From Nitrobacter winogradskyi (GTDB lineage: Bacteria > Pseudomonadota > Alphaproteobacteria > Rhizobiales > Xanthobacteraceae), in the NCBI RefSeq assembly GCF_006539545.1, contig NZ_BJNF01000020.1, positions 30,857-94,856 on the forward strand: DNA of 64,000 nt, given 5' to 3'. Under the pieces are notes generated by a model. The model saw nothing but the letters and a program-made list of their open reading frames with translations, did no database searches and was not told the DNA's origin. A program made the translations under genes and the position numbers. Below, piece after piece: positions 15,845 through 24,670 of this stretch; position 1 is the stretch's first letter; each line of letters opens with the position of its first letter.

Positions 15845-17683
15845 CTAGTCGCCGCTGTCCGGATCATCGGTCAGTTCGTCAGGAGCGGCATCGGAATCCG
15901 GCGACGACAACGCGAACTTTCTCACCTCGACCACCTTGGCGCCAGGAAAACGCGCCAGCACGTCCTGAACGCGCGGATCAGCCTCGGCCGCGCGCTCCCG
16001 CTCGCTTTTCTGCAACAGCGCCTGCGAACGCAGTGTCGGCTGGCACGGCTCGTTGGAAACGATCACCGTCCAGCGCCGGCCGGTCCATTGTTCCAGCTTG
16101 CGCCCAAGATCGTTCACCAGCGTACGCGCCGCGCTGCGCTCCAGCGCCACCTCAAGCCGGCCGTTCTCGATGCGGACCAGCCGAATGTCGGCCTCCAGCG
16201 CGGCCTTGATGATCAGATCGCGCTTTTCGCCGGCAAGCGCCACGAGTTCGGTCAGGCTCTCGATCCGCATCGCCGGAATCGCGCCCGCTGTGTCGGCCAT
16301 CGGCGCGGCAGCCTGCGGACGGGCCGGCTCCGCGGCGGCGCGCGGCGACAATGACCGCGCAGCCGACGACGGAACGGATGACACTGATCCCGAGGTCGAT
16401 CTGTGCGGCGCGGCATGGGTGGTGGCGCCCGGCGATTCGCCGCCATTCCGATCCAGCAGCCGGATCGCCTCATCGGGCGTCGGCAGGTCCGCAACATAGG
16501 CAATGCGGACCAGCACCATCTCGGCCGCGGCCGCCGGCCGCGTCGCGCCCTGAACTTCCGCGATTCCTTTCAGCAGCATTTGCCACATCCGCGACAGCAC
16601 GCGGATCGACAGTTTCACGGCGAAATCGCGAGCGCGCAGGCGCTCCGTTTCACCGAATGCGACGTTGTCGGCGATCGCCGGAACGATCTTGATGCGCGTC
16701 ACGAAGTTGACGAACTCGGCCAGGTCGCTGAGCACGACGACCGGGTCGGCGCCGGTCTCGTATTGAGAGCGAAACTCACCGAATGCGCTCGCGATGTCGC
16801 CCCGCGCCAGCGCCTCGAACAGATCGATGACGCGCGTGCGATCCGCAAGTCCCAGCATCTGCCGCACCGCATCGGCCCGGACCACGCCAGCCGCATGGGC
16901 GATGGCCTGATCGAGCAACGACAGGGAATCTCGCACCGAGCCTTCGGCCGCCCTCGCCAGGATGCCAAGCGCCTCCGGCTCCACCTCGACATTCTCTTTC
17001 GCCGCGATAGCGGCAAGGTGCGCCATCAGCACCTCGGCTTCGACGCGCCGGAGGTCGAACCGCTGGCAGCGCGACAGCACCGTCACCGGAACTTTGCGGA
17101 TCTCGGTGGTCGCGAACACGAACTTCGCGTGCTCCGGCGGCTCCTCCAGCGTCTTCAGGAACGCGTTGAAGGCCGCCGTCGACAGCATGTGAACTTCGTC
17201 GATGATGTAGACCTTGTAGCGCGCGCTCGACGGCGCATAGCGCACGCTGTCGTTGATCTGCCTGACATCGTCGACACCGGTGTGAGAAGCGGCGTCCATC
17301 TCCAGCACGTCGATATGCCGGCTTTCCATAATGGCCCGGCAATGAACGCCGAGTTGCGGCATCCGGATGGTCGGTCCCTGCACAGAGCCGTCCGCAAGCT
17401 CGTAGTTCAGTGCGCGGGCAAGAATGCGCGCGGTGGTGGTTTTTCCCACACCGCGCACGCCGGTCAGGATCCAGGCCTGCGGAATCCGCCCCGTTTCGAA
17501 CGCATTGGACACCGTGCGCACCAGCGCCTCCTGTCCGATGAGATCGTCAAAGCTTGCCGGACGGTATTTGCGCGCCAGCACGCGGTACTGCGCGCTCGAT
17601 CCGGATGGCGTCACGCCGAGGTCGAGACCGGTTTGGCCGGCTGCGTCATCGGGGAGCGTCGAGGGATGGCCAGCATCGGTCAT
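15845..17683 (-). CDS. dnaX: DNA polymerase III subunits gamma and tau
   Basis: A 612-residue clamp-loader ATPase with start placed at ATG 17683 (MTDAGHPSTL); the frame is open to 17785 but that lacks family similarity. Walker A is GVRGVGKTTTARI, then DVLEMDAASHTGVDDVRQI, Walker B VYIIDEVHMLS and the SRC motif (VLSRCQRFDLRR). The usual four-cysteine zinc module of DnaX is reduced to one Cys (LGVHCRAIMESRHID). The C-terminus (residues ~430-612) includes the low-complexity and tau-like region. The stop TAG starts a TAGAGCC repeat-like palindrome before ybaB. Confidence 0.96.
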   Translation of the reverse strand: MTDAGHPSTLPDDAAGQTGLDLGVTPSGSSAQYRVLARKYRPASFDDLIGQEALVRTVSNAFETGRIPQAWILTGVRGVGKTTTARILARALNYELADGSVQGPTIRMPQLGVHCRAIMESRHIDVLEMDAASHTGVDDVRQINDSVRYAPSSARYKVYIIDEVHMLSTAAFNAFLKTLEEPPEHAKFVFATTEIRKVPVTVLSRCQRFDLRRVEAEVLMAHLAAIAAKENVEVEPEALGILARAAEGSVRDSLSLLDQAIAHAAGVVRADAVRQMLGLADRTRVIDLFEALARGDIASAFGEFRSQYETGADPVVVLSDLAEFVNFVTRIKIVPAIADNVAFGETERLRARDFAVKLSIRVLSRMWQMLLKGIAEVQGATRPAAAAEMVLVRIAYVADLPTPDEAIRLLDRNGGESPGATTHAAPHRSTSGSVSSVPSSAARSLSPRAAAEPARPQAAAPMADTAGAIPAMRIESLTELVALAGEKRDLIIKAALEADIRLVRIENGRLEVALERSAARTLVNDLGRKLEQWTGRRWTVIVSNEPCQPTLRSQALLQKSERERAAEADPRVQDVLARFPGAKVVEVRKFALSSPDSDAAPDELTDDPDSGD

Positions 17684-17798
17684 TGAGCGATCCGCAATTT
17701 TCTCTCTCGAAGCCGGCTTGCGGAACAAGGGGAGCGAGCCTTCGGGCCGCGCGCGTCCGGCGCTGGCAAGATCTCCGAAAAGCACGGCTCGCCCGACA

Positions 17799-17904
17799 AG
17801 AGGTAGGAGACTGACGAGCGACCCGATCCGGACCTCGTTAGGGCTGCTTCCTTCCGGACCTGACCCGGTTGGCGAGTGGCTCGTCCACCGCCAATCTCCC
17901 GCCT
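17799..17904 (-). ncRNA. ffs: Signal recognition particle RNA (small bacterial 4.5S type)
   Basis: On the minus strand the universally conserved SRP domain IV hairpin reads GGTCAGGTCCGGAAGGAAGC, with flanking AGCCCTAACG. The distal helix also pairs: GGGAGATTGG (17900-17891) with TCAGTCTCCT (17814-17805). The RNA is about 100 nt; ends are estimated from the helix. It targets nascent membrane proteins together with Ffh. It lies just upstream of dnaX on the same strand, the common alphaproteobacterial position. Confidence 0.93.
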
Positions 17905-18037
17905 CCTATTTGGGGCCAAAAGCACGGGAAAGCAAGCAGCGAGGACGGCTCCGGAAACGTACCGGTTCCGAACCATTGATTTCGGCGGACCGCTGCGCCA
18001 GTCTGCATCGGCATTCCTCAGAAAATATCCGCGAACG

Positions 18038-18454
18038 ATGTCCGAAACCTGGTCGCTTCACCCGCAACTCGACAACGACACGGTCGGCATCGGCGACCTG
18101 CCGCTCAGCCGGCTCCTGCTCAGCAAGGACGCCACCTATCCCTGGCTCATTCTGGCGCCAAGACGGGCTGGCGCGATCGAGATCATCGATCTTGATCATG
18201 ACGACCGCTCGCGTCTGATGACGGAGATCGCTCGCGCGTCCGAAGTGCTCAAGGGCATCACGGGCTGCGACAAGCTCAACGTGGCCGCGCTTGGCAACCA
18301 GGTGCCGCAGCTTCATGTCCATGTCATCGCGCGCCGCATAAGCGACGCCGCGTGGCCCGCTCCGGTCTGGGGCGCGGCGCCCGCGCGCGAATACGATCCG
18401 GCAGAACTCGAGACACTCATTGAAGCAATTCGGCGCGGGATAGGGCTCGGTTAG
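18038..18454 (+). CDS. HIT family protein
   Basis: A 138-residue histidine-triad protein with start chosen at ATG 18038 (MSETWSLHPQL); the frame extends to 17876 but overlaps the SRP RNA gene. The triad motif VPQLHVHVIARR is followed by the alphaproteobacterial extension SDAAWPAPVWGA. HIT proteins hydrolyse nucleotide phosphoramidates or dinucleotides; the substrate here is unknown. It is divergent from ffs-dnaX. Confidence 0.93.
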   Translation: MSETWSLHPQLDNDTVGIGDLPLSRLLLSKDATYPWLILAPRRAGAIEIIDLDHDDRSRLMTEIARASEVLKGITGCDKLNVAALGNQVPQLHVHVIARRISDAAWPAPVWGAAPAREYDPAELETLIEAIRRGIGLG

Positions 18455-18471
18455 GCTGACCGTCAGGATCT

Positions 18472-18598
18472 GGAGCATTTTCCGGCCAAGCGGGATGACT
18501 GTTGGCCGCAAGAAAAAGCGATCAGACAATAATTTCCAGAGCATGTTTCCGGAGCACGGCCCGATCCAACTTGATCGAATCATGCTCCAGGCCCGCAG
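18472..18598. repeat. Diverged family B repeat
   Basis: Starts GGAGCATTTTCCGGCCAAGC and ends TCGAATCATGCTCC, so the ends form an inverted repeat GGAGCAT/ATGCTCC. Internal CCAGAGCATGTTTCCGGAG repeats the left end. It follows the HIT gene and fills the first third of the HIT-lrp gap; the remainder to about 18760 shows no gene. Confidence 0.7.
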
Positions 18599-18766
18599 CA
18601 GAACGCGCCGATTTCAACGTATCGGACTTTCCCCTCCCGTACTTGACCTTTCCGCGGGCGGAATCTGCCAGCACTTGGCGGCGCTTTTGCCAGCCCGCAA
18701 CGCACTGAAATGGAAACCTTTTTGGCAAGGACGGATTCGCGCCCGCCCGATCCCGAATGATAACTC

Positions 18767-18807
18767 TTGCACTGGAATATTTTTCTATATATGAGGTTTA
18801 ACAACCT
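18767..18807 (+). promoter_or_regulatory. Candidate sigma-70 promoter and operator of the Lrp-type gene
   Basis: TTGCAC (18767-18772), a 17-bp AT-rich spacer and TATGAG (18790-18795) lie in the most AT-rich stretch of the region. The overlapping inverted repeat AGGTT-TAAC-AACCT (18794-18807) could be an autoregulatory site, since Lrp-family genes are often self-regulated. Confidence 0.35.
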
Positions 18808-18830
18808 AAACATTGGAACAATATTCTACC

Positions 18831-19340
18831 ATGAACGATCTCACCCCTCAAATCATTGAGACCGGTCGTCGCCTCGACGCCATCGACCGCAAGATCCTGA
18901 CCGTGCTGCAGGAAGACGCATCGCTTTCCGTGGCCGAGATCGGCGACCGCGTCGGATTGTCCTCGACACCTTGCTGGAAACGGATTCAGCGGCTCGAAGC
19001 CGACGGCATCATCCTGCGCCGGGTGGCGCTGGTTGATCAGAACAAGATCGGGCTCGGCATTTCGGTGTTCGTGTCGGTGGAGAGCGGAGACCATTCCGAC
19101 GTCTGGCTGAAAAAATTCGCCGATGCGATCAGCGCGATGCCCGAGGTGATGGAACTCTACCGCATGGCGGGCGACGTCGATTACATGCTGCGCGTCGTGG
19201 TCGCCGACATGGCGAGCTACGACCTCTTCTATAAAAAGCTGATCAGTTCGGTCGCGCTGAAAAACGTCACCTCGCGATTCGCGATGGAAAAGATCAAGTC
19301 AGTGACGGCTTTGCCGGTGCCTGCCCTGAGCGCGGCGTAG
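18831..19340 (+). CDS. Lrp/AsnC family transcriptional regulator
   Basis: A 169-residue regulator starting at ATG 18831 (MNDLTPQIIETGRRLDAIDRKIL). The N-terminal helix-turn-helix is ILTVLQEDASLSVAEIGDRVGLSSTPCWKRIQRLEADGII. The C-terminal RAM effector domain has GISVFVSVESG, FADAISAMPEVMELYRMAGDVDYMLRVV and the VTSRFAMEKIK ending. It is close in type to Lrp proteins that regulate amino-acid use. It stands alone, with the mutase gene converging on it, so its targets cannot be inferred from context. Confidence 0.93.
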   Translation: MNDLTPQIIETGRRLDAIDRKILTVLQEDASLSVAEIGDRVGLSSTPCWKRIQRLEADGIILRRVALVDQNKIGLGISVFVSVESGDHSDVWLKKFADAISAMPEVMELYRMAGDVDYMLRVVVADMASYDLFYKKLISSVALKNVTSRFAMEKIKSVTALPVPALSAA

Positions 19341-19386
19341 CGATTCCAATCGTTACGCCGCCGGCTTCACCGTTCATGCGGGACCA

Positions 19387-20886
19387 TCAAATCTTCTGAT
19401 TGTACTCGCCGACCTCGGGATGGGTACGCAGCACGCTATCCATCGCCTCGAACATGTCGCGCATCCGCTGCTCGGAGACCGGGCTTTCCACCACGACCAC
19501 CAGTTCAGGCTTGTTGGATGAGGCCCGCACCAGCCCCCAGCTTCCGTCCTGCGCCGTCACCCTGATGCCATTGACGGTGACGAGATCACGAATCGGCTGG
19601 CCCGCCACCTTGTCGCCGTTGGCCCTGGCGGCCTCGAAATGCTTCACTACGCTGTCAACAATGCCGTATTTGGCCTCGTCGGCGCAATGCGGCGACATCG
19701 TCGGCGACGACCAGGTTTTGGGCAAGGCGTTCTTCAGATCGGCCAGCGATTTGCCGGCGGCGCGATCGAGCATCTCGCAAACGGCGATCGCCGAGATCAA
19801 CCCGTCATCGTAACCGCGGCCCATCGGCGCGTTGAAGAAGAAGTGGCCTGACTTCTCGAAACCGGCGAGCGCGCCAAGCTCATGGGTGCGCCGCTTCATG
19901 TAGGAATGGCCGGTTTTCCAGTAGGTCGCCCGCGCGCCCTGCTGCTGCAACACCGGATCGGTGACGAACAATCCCGTCGACTTCACATCGACCACGAAAT
20001 GCGCATCCTTGTGGATCGCCGACATGTCGCGCGCCAGCATCACGCCGACCTTATCGGCGAAGATTTCCTCGCCGGTGCTGTCGACCACGCCGCAGCGGTC
20101 ACCGTCGCCATCGAAGCCAAGACCGAGATCGGCCTTGTTTTCGAGCACCGCATCGCGGATCGCGTGCAGCATCTTCATGTCTTCGGGATTCGGATTGTAC
20201 TTCGGGAAGCTGTGGTCGAGCTCGGTATCCAGCGGGATGACCTCGCAGCCGATCGCCTCCATCACCTGAGGCGCGAACGCGCCGGCGGTGCCGTTGCCGC
20301 AGGCCACCACAGCCTTCAGCTTGCGCTTCAGCTTCGGCCGTTTCGTCAGATCCGCGATGTAGCGCGCCGGGAAATTGTCGTGAAATTCATAGGAACCGCC
20401 TCCCCTGGTGGCAAAGGCGGCGTCGAGTACGATCTCCTTGAGCCGCGTCATCTCATCGGGCCCGAACGTCAGCGGCCGGTTGGCGCCCATCTTGACGCCG
20501 GTCCAGCCGTTGTCGTTATGCGAGGCCGTCACCATGGCGACGCAGGGGACATCGAGCTCGAACTGCGCGAAATACGCCATCGGCGTCATGCACAGTCCGA
20601 TGTCGTGAACCTTGCAGCCCGACGCCAGCAGGCCGGAGATCAGCGCGTACTTGATGGACGACGAATAGCTGCGGAAATCATGACCGGTGACGATCTCCTT
20701 CTTCTGGCCGAGTTCGCCGATCAGCGTGCCCAGCCCCATGCCCAGCGCCTGAATGCCCATCAGGTTGATTTCCTTGCCGAACAGCCATCGCGCGTCATAT
20801 TCGCGAAATCCGGTCGCCTTCACCATCGGCTCGGATTCATAGGCATAGGTGTTCGGCGCCAGAACGGACTTCGGCTTCGGAAACAT
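19387..20886 (-). CDS. Phosphomannomutase/phosphoglucomutase
   Basis: A 499-residue alpha-D-phosphohexomutase interconverting hexose 1- and 6-phosphates. Start is chosen at ATG 20886 (MFPKPKSVLAPNTYAYESEP); an ATG nine codons upstream is possible. The active-site phosphoserine loop is TASHNDNGWTG, the metal-binding loop GFDGDGDRCGVVD, the sugar-binding loop GFEKSGHFFF and the phosphate-binding end VRASSNKPELVVVVES. The product feeds envelope polysaccharide and nucleotide-sugar synthesis. It converges with the Lrp-type gene. Confidence 0.93.
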   Translation of the reverse strand: MFPKPKSVLAPNTYAYESEPMVKATGFREYDARWLFGKEINLMGIQALGMGLGTLIGELGQKKEIVTGHDFRSYSSSIKYALISGLLASGCKVHDIGLCMTPMAYFAQFELDVPCVAMVTASHNDNGWTGVKMGANRPLTFGPDEMTRLKEIVLDAAFATRGGGSYEFHDNFPARYIADLTKRPKLKRKLKAVVACGNGTAGAFAPQVMEAIGCEVIPLDTELDHSFPKYNPNPEDMKMLHAIRDAVLENKADLGLGFDGDGDRCGVVDSTGEEIFADKVGVMLARDMSAIHKDAHFVVDVKSTGLFVTDPVLQQQGARATYWKTGHSYMKRRTHELGALAGFEKSGHFFFNAPMGRGYDDGLISAIAVCEMLDRAAGKSLADLKNALPKTWSSPTMSPHCADEAKYGIVDSVVKHFEAARANGDKVAGQPIRDLVTVNGIRVTAQDGSWGLVRASSNKPELVVVVESPVSEQRMRDMFEAMDSVLRTHPEVGEYNQKI

Positions 20887-21014
20887 GCAGACGGCCTCGC
20901 AAGGAAAGGACATGACGTAAGGAAATACAGCCGGACGATGCCACGGCTGCTGGAAATGCGGGAGCTGGAATTGTTACGGCTTTGACGGAATCAAAGCCGG
21001 GCTCAAACTTTATT

Positions 21015-21067
21015 CTAACGCGTTGTCTGGACGCGAACCGGGACCCGCTTCGCTCGAAAACGCTACA
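21015..21067 (-). repeat. Dispersed repeat, family A (short inverted copy)
   Basis: Reverse complement reads CTGTAGCGTTTTCGAGCGAAGC, then GGTTCGCGTCCAGAC and ACGCG. It is a short version like that at 6389 and sits between the mutase start and the downstream protease stop. The surrounding 254-bp gap holds nothing else recognised. Confidence 0.8.
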
Positions 21068-21140
21068 GGTCTGTGAACGGGAATTGCGGCATAATTCGCG
21101 ACGGCAGGACAGCGCGCATCAGGACGAGCGGCGCGGCAGG

Positions 21141-21662
21141 CTATTGCTCCAGAACCATCCGCCCGTTCGCGAATTCGAAGCGCCTGAGCTTGGATAAAAA
21201 AGACAGACCCAGCAGATTTTCAGACAGGGCCTCGTCGGGCAGCACCATGGCATCGACATCGCGGACGATGAGACCGCCGATGTCAACCATGGCGAGCCGG
21301 GTGCGGGCGGCCTTGAGCTTGCCGTTAGCCGTCGTCACGGTCGTCGTGTAGTCGTTCCGCGAGGGCCGCAAGCCGACCCGCGCGGCGGAGCTTTCGTTGA
21401 GCGCGACCACGGAGGCCCCGGTATCCACCATGAAGCCGATGCGCGCGCCATCGATCCGGCCTTCCGTCTGGAAGTGACCCCGGCCGTCGCGCGCAATGCT
21501 GACGCTGCGGATGCCATCGCGATCCTGAATCGCCTCCAATGCTGCCGGCTGCATCGACGTGGTGGGCCCCGCGGCTGCGGTCGTGGTCATCTCGTCAGCC
21601 AGTTGCGCCATATAGGTGCCGGCACCTATCAGAAGCGCGGCAAAAATCATCAGGTTACGCAT
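21141..21662 (-). CDS. Retropepsin-like aspartic protease (TIGR02281 type)
   Basis: A 173-residue protein with an N-terminal membrane anchor or signal (MRNLMIFAALLIGAGTYMAQL), a short linker and one retropepsin-like domain. The catalytic motif is GFMVDTGASVVALNES, followed by RTRLAMVDIGGLIVRDVDAMVLPDEALSENLLGLSFLSKL. The size and single-domain form match bacterial clan AA proteases, which act as dimers and probably face the periplasm. The natural substrate is unknown. hrpB lies upstream on the same strand, about 210 bp away. Confidence 0.9.
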   Translation of the reverse strand: MRNLMIFAALLIGAGTYMAQLADEMTTTAAAGPTTSMQPAALEAIQDRDGIRSVSIARDGRGHFQTEGRIDGARIGFMVDTGASVVALNESSAARVGLRPSRNDYTTTVTTANGKLKAARTRLAMVDIGGLIVRDVDAMVLPDEALSENLLGLSFLSKLRRFEFANGRMVLEQ

Positions 21663-21872
21663 GGCACATACTCACTGACCGACCGGAACGGTCGTCACGA
21701 TCTTACGCGCGGCCGTCAGCCCGCCATAACTTACGACAGGCTACGCGCTTCTTTATTTGAGAAAAGCATGAGCGAAGCGTTAACGGAGATCTGTGAAGCG
21801 TTGACGCGAGACGTATTCAACACCTCGCTATTTGAAGATCTGGCTGCTTGAAGAGCTGGGTCATGCCACCTT

Positions 21873-24515
21873 TCAGGTCCCGCGCGGCTTCACCCGCCGT
21901 GTCGGCATCGCATTGGCCGGATCGTCCGGCCAGGGATGGCGGGGATAGCGTCCGCGCAGATCCGAGCGAACGGCGGCATAGCTGCCACGCCAGAAGCCCG
22001 GCAGATCACGCGTCACCTGAACCGGACGATGCGCCGGCGACAGCAATTCCAGAACCAGCGGCACCTTGCCCTGCGCGATCGACGGATGCGCCGTCAGGCC
22101 GAACAATTCCTGCAACCGGACAGCGATGGTCGGCCCCTGCCCGGCTTCGTAGTCGATCGCAAGCATGCTGCCGGTCGGCGCCTCGAAATGGGTCGGCGCC
22201 TCACGCTCCAGCCGCGCGCGCAAATTCCACGGCAGCAGCGCCATCAGCGCTTCCGACAGATCGCCGGCTGAAAATTCCTTCAACGCGGTCTTGTCGGACA
22301 GCGCGGGCGACAGCCACGTTTCGGCCGTGGCCGCGAGCCCGGCATCGGACAGGTCCGGCCACTCCCCGCCTTCCGCTGCGCGGAGAAACATGACGCGATC
22401 GCGCCACTGCTTCAGCGGCTTCGACCACGGCAAGCGATCCAGCCCCGCATCAATCAGTCCTTCCGCCAGGATGCGCGCCGTCGCGATCGACGGCGCGACC
22501 GCCACCGGCGCTTCGGCAAGCGTGATCGCGCGCAACCGCTTGCGCCGCCGCCCTCGCAGGCTCATCGCCGCGCGATCGAACGAGATGTCCTCGTCGGTCT
22601 CGATCTGGCCGGCAAAGCGCGTTTCGATCTGGTCCTGCGCGATCGGCGCAGCCAGCAGGATACGGCCGCTCGCCGCCGTGCCGGTCAGTTCGGCGACCGC
22701 GATGAAGGGCTCCCGCGCCAGCCTTGAGGCCGGATCGACCGACGCGCCCCGACCGTTGGCGAGCACGAACGACCCGTTGCCCCGATTGCGCGCGACGCGA
22801 TCGGGAAACGCGAGAGCGAGCATTTCGCCAGTACTGAGTTCACCTTCGCCTTGTGGCGCCGAGACGGGCAAGGACTCCCGCCCGGAAGGGTTAGGGGTGG
22901 GGGTTAAATTCCGAGCCCGCCCAGCAGACCCTCGTCCCCGACCCTCCCCCGCAAGGGGGGAGGGAAAAGAGGCCGCCACCTGCGACGCCCACCGCTCCGC
23001 CAACTGCCTTGCGCCGGCGGCGCGTGGCGCGCGGTCACGGCGAAAATGATCGAGTCGCGCGTCGAGATCGACGCTGTCGCCGCCCAGGCCGCGCTCGGTC
23101 AGCACCGCCGCGATGTCGGCGGCCTCCCGGCCCGAACAGAGACGATGCGCGCCAACGATCATGCGCGCGAGTCGCGGGGGCAGAGCCAGCGCGCGCAGGC
23201 CTTTTCCTTCGTCCGTGATCCGCCCGTCGGCGTCGAGCGCGCCAAGCTCGCGCAGCAGGCTTCGCGCCTCATTCAACGCGGGCGCGGGCGGCGGATCGAG
23301 AAACGTCAGGGTGGCGGGATCGCGCACGCCCCATTGCGCCAGATCGAGCACCAGGGATGACAGATCGGCGCTAAGGATCTCGGGCTGGGTATAGGCGGAC
23401 AGCGAGGCGGTCTGCGGCTCGTCCCATAGCCGATAACAGACACCGGGCTCGGTGCGCCCGGCGCGGCCCCGGCGCTGGTCCACGGCGGCACGCGAGGCGC
23501 GCATGGTTTCGAGCCGCGTCAGGCCGATGTCAGGCTCAAAGCGTGGCACCCGCGCCAGGCCGGAATCCACCACGATGCGAACCCCCTCGATGGTCAGCGA
23601 GGTCTCGGCGATCGAGGTGGCCAGCACCACCTTACGACGCCCCTGCGGCGCGGGCGCGATGGCGCGATCCTGCACCGCCGCGTCCAGCGCGCCGAACAGC
23701 GGCACGATCTCGATCGACGCATCATGGATTCTTTCGGCGAGCATGGTCTGGGTGCGCCGGATTTCGGCGGCACCCGGCAGAAACGCCAGCAGCGAACCGG
23801 CCTCCGCACGCAACGCCATGGCGATCGCGTCGGCCATCTGCCGCTCCATGGGTGAATCAGGTTTGCGGCCGAGATACCGCGTCTCCACCGGGAAGGCGCG
23901 CCCCTCGCTTTCGATCACCGGCGCGCTACCGAGCAGCTTCGCCACCCGCGCGCCGTCGATGGTTGCTGACATCACCAGGATGCGCAGATCCTCCCGCAAA
24001 CCGCTCTGCACGTCGCGCGCCAGCGCAAGCCCCATGTCCGCATCGAGCGAGCGTTCATGAAACTCGTCAAACAAGATCACGGCAACGCCGTTCAGTTCGG
24101 GATCGTCGAGGATCTGCCGCGAAAAAATCCCTTCGGTGACGACCTCGATACGCGTTTTGCGCGAGATCTTTGAACCGAAGCGCACGCGATAGCCCACGGT
24201 CTCGCCGACGCGCTCACCCAGGGTCTGCGCCATCCGTTCCGCGCTGGCGCGCGCCGCGATCCGGCGCGGCTCCAGAACGACGATCTTCCTTCCCTCGATC
24301 CAGGGCGCATCGAGCAGCGCCAGCGGCACCCGCGTCGTCTTGCCGGCGCCCGGCGGCGCCACCAGCACCGCGGCGGCGTGCGCAACAAGCTTGCGTCCGA
24401 GTTCGCCGAGCACGGCGTCGATCGGAAGCGGATTGGCAAATGGTTCCTTCAAGGATCGGTCCGGGCGCAGGGCATGGTTAACGGCTTTACCGCCCTGTCT
24501 CATAACGCACCGCAA
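21873..24515 (-). CDS. hrpB: ATP-dependent helicase HrpB, with an in-frame repeat insertion
   Basis: An 880-residue DEAH-type helicase. Walker A is APPGAGKTTRVP, the DEAH-like box is ILFDEFHERSLD, and motif VI is DQRRGRAGRTEPGVCYRLW. The HrpB C-terminal signature RPVQVTRDLPGFWRGSYAAVRSDLRGRYPRHPWPDDP is intact. Around residues 514-557 (FPSPLAGEGRGRGSAG...SAPQGEGELSTGE) the protein contains a family C palindromic element translated without stop or frameshift. This lies between the ARQLAERWASQVAAS segment and LALAFPDRVARNRG, which are adjacent in normal homologues. ATG 24503 is an alternative start. The cellular role of HrpB is poorly defined. Confidence 0.94.
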   Translation of the reverse strand: MRCVMRQGGKAVNHALRPDRSLKEPFANPLPIDAVLGELGRKLVAHAAAVLVAPPGAGKTTRVPLALLDAPWIEGRKIVVLEPRRIAARASAERMAQTLGERVGETVGYRVRFGSKISRKTRIEVVTEGIFSRQILDDPELNGVAVILFDEFHERSLDADMGLALARDVQSGLREDLRILVMSATIDGARVAKLLGSAPVIESEGRAFPVETRYLGRKPDSPMERQMADAIAMALRAEAGSLLAFLPGAAEIRRTQTMLAERIHDASIEIVPLFGALDAAVQDRAIAPAPQGRRKVVLATSIAETSLTIEGVRIVVDSGLARVPRFEPDIGLTRLETMRASRAAVDQRRGRAGRTEPGVCYRLWDEPQTASLSAYTQPEILSADLSSLVLDLAQWGVRDPATLTFLDPPPAPALNEARSLLRELGALDADGRITDEGKGLRALALPPRLARMIVGAHRLCSGREAADIAAVLTERGLGGDSVDLDARLDHFRRDRAPRAAGARQLAERWASQVAASFPSPLAGEGRGRGSAGRARNLTPTPNPSGRESLPVSAPQGEGELSTGEMLALAFPDRVARNRGNGSFVLANGRGASVDPASRLAREPFIAVAELTGTAASGRILLAAPIAQDQIETRFAGQIETDEDISFDRAAMSLRGRRRKRLRAITLAEAPVAVAPSIATARILAEGLIDAGLDRLPWSKPLKQWRDRVMFLRAAEGGEWPDLSDAGLAATAETWLSPALSDKTALKEFSAGDLSEALMALLPWNLRARLEREAPTHFEAPTGSMLAIDYEAGQGPTIAVRLQELFGLTAHPSIAQGKVPLVLELLSPAHRPVQVTRDLPGFWRGSYAAVRSDLRGRYPRHPWPDDPANAMPTRRVKPRGT
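22844..22972 (-). repeat. Family C palindromic element inside hrpB
   Basis: On the plus strand the element includes AAGGGTTAGGGGTGGGGGTT and ACCCTCCCCCGCAAGGGGGG (the hairpin end, near 22940-22960). It is noncoding-type repeat DNA, as between ptsP, prfA and prmC, but here is read through in frame in hrpB and adds about 43 residues rich in Gly, Pro, Arg and Ser. Confidence 0.8.
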
Positions 24516-24670
24516 GGACGCGGGCCAAACCGAAGCCTTTCCGCGTCCAATAAAACGCGATGGCTCCGTCCTATCACTTTCCGGAAACCCGGCACATTAT
24601 TTGATTGATGAAAGGAGAACGCAACCGATCTTCGTGTAAACATGCCGAAGCGCGCCGAAAAGGGACATCC

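Noticed and set aside
16403..17686. 427-codon plus-strand frame opposite dnaX
   Set aside because: Mirror of dnaX codons, no recognisable protein.
17684..17785. Upstream extension of dnaX
   Set aside because: No similarity to DnaX and it runs towards the SRP RNA; ATG 17683 fits.
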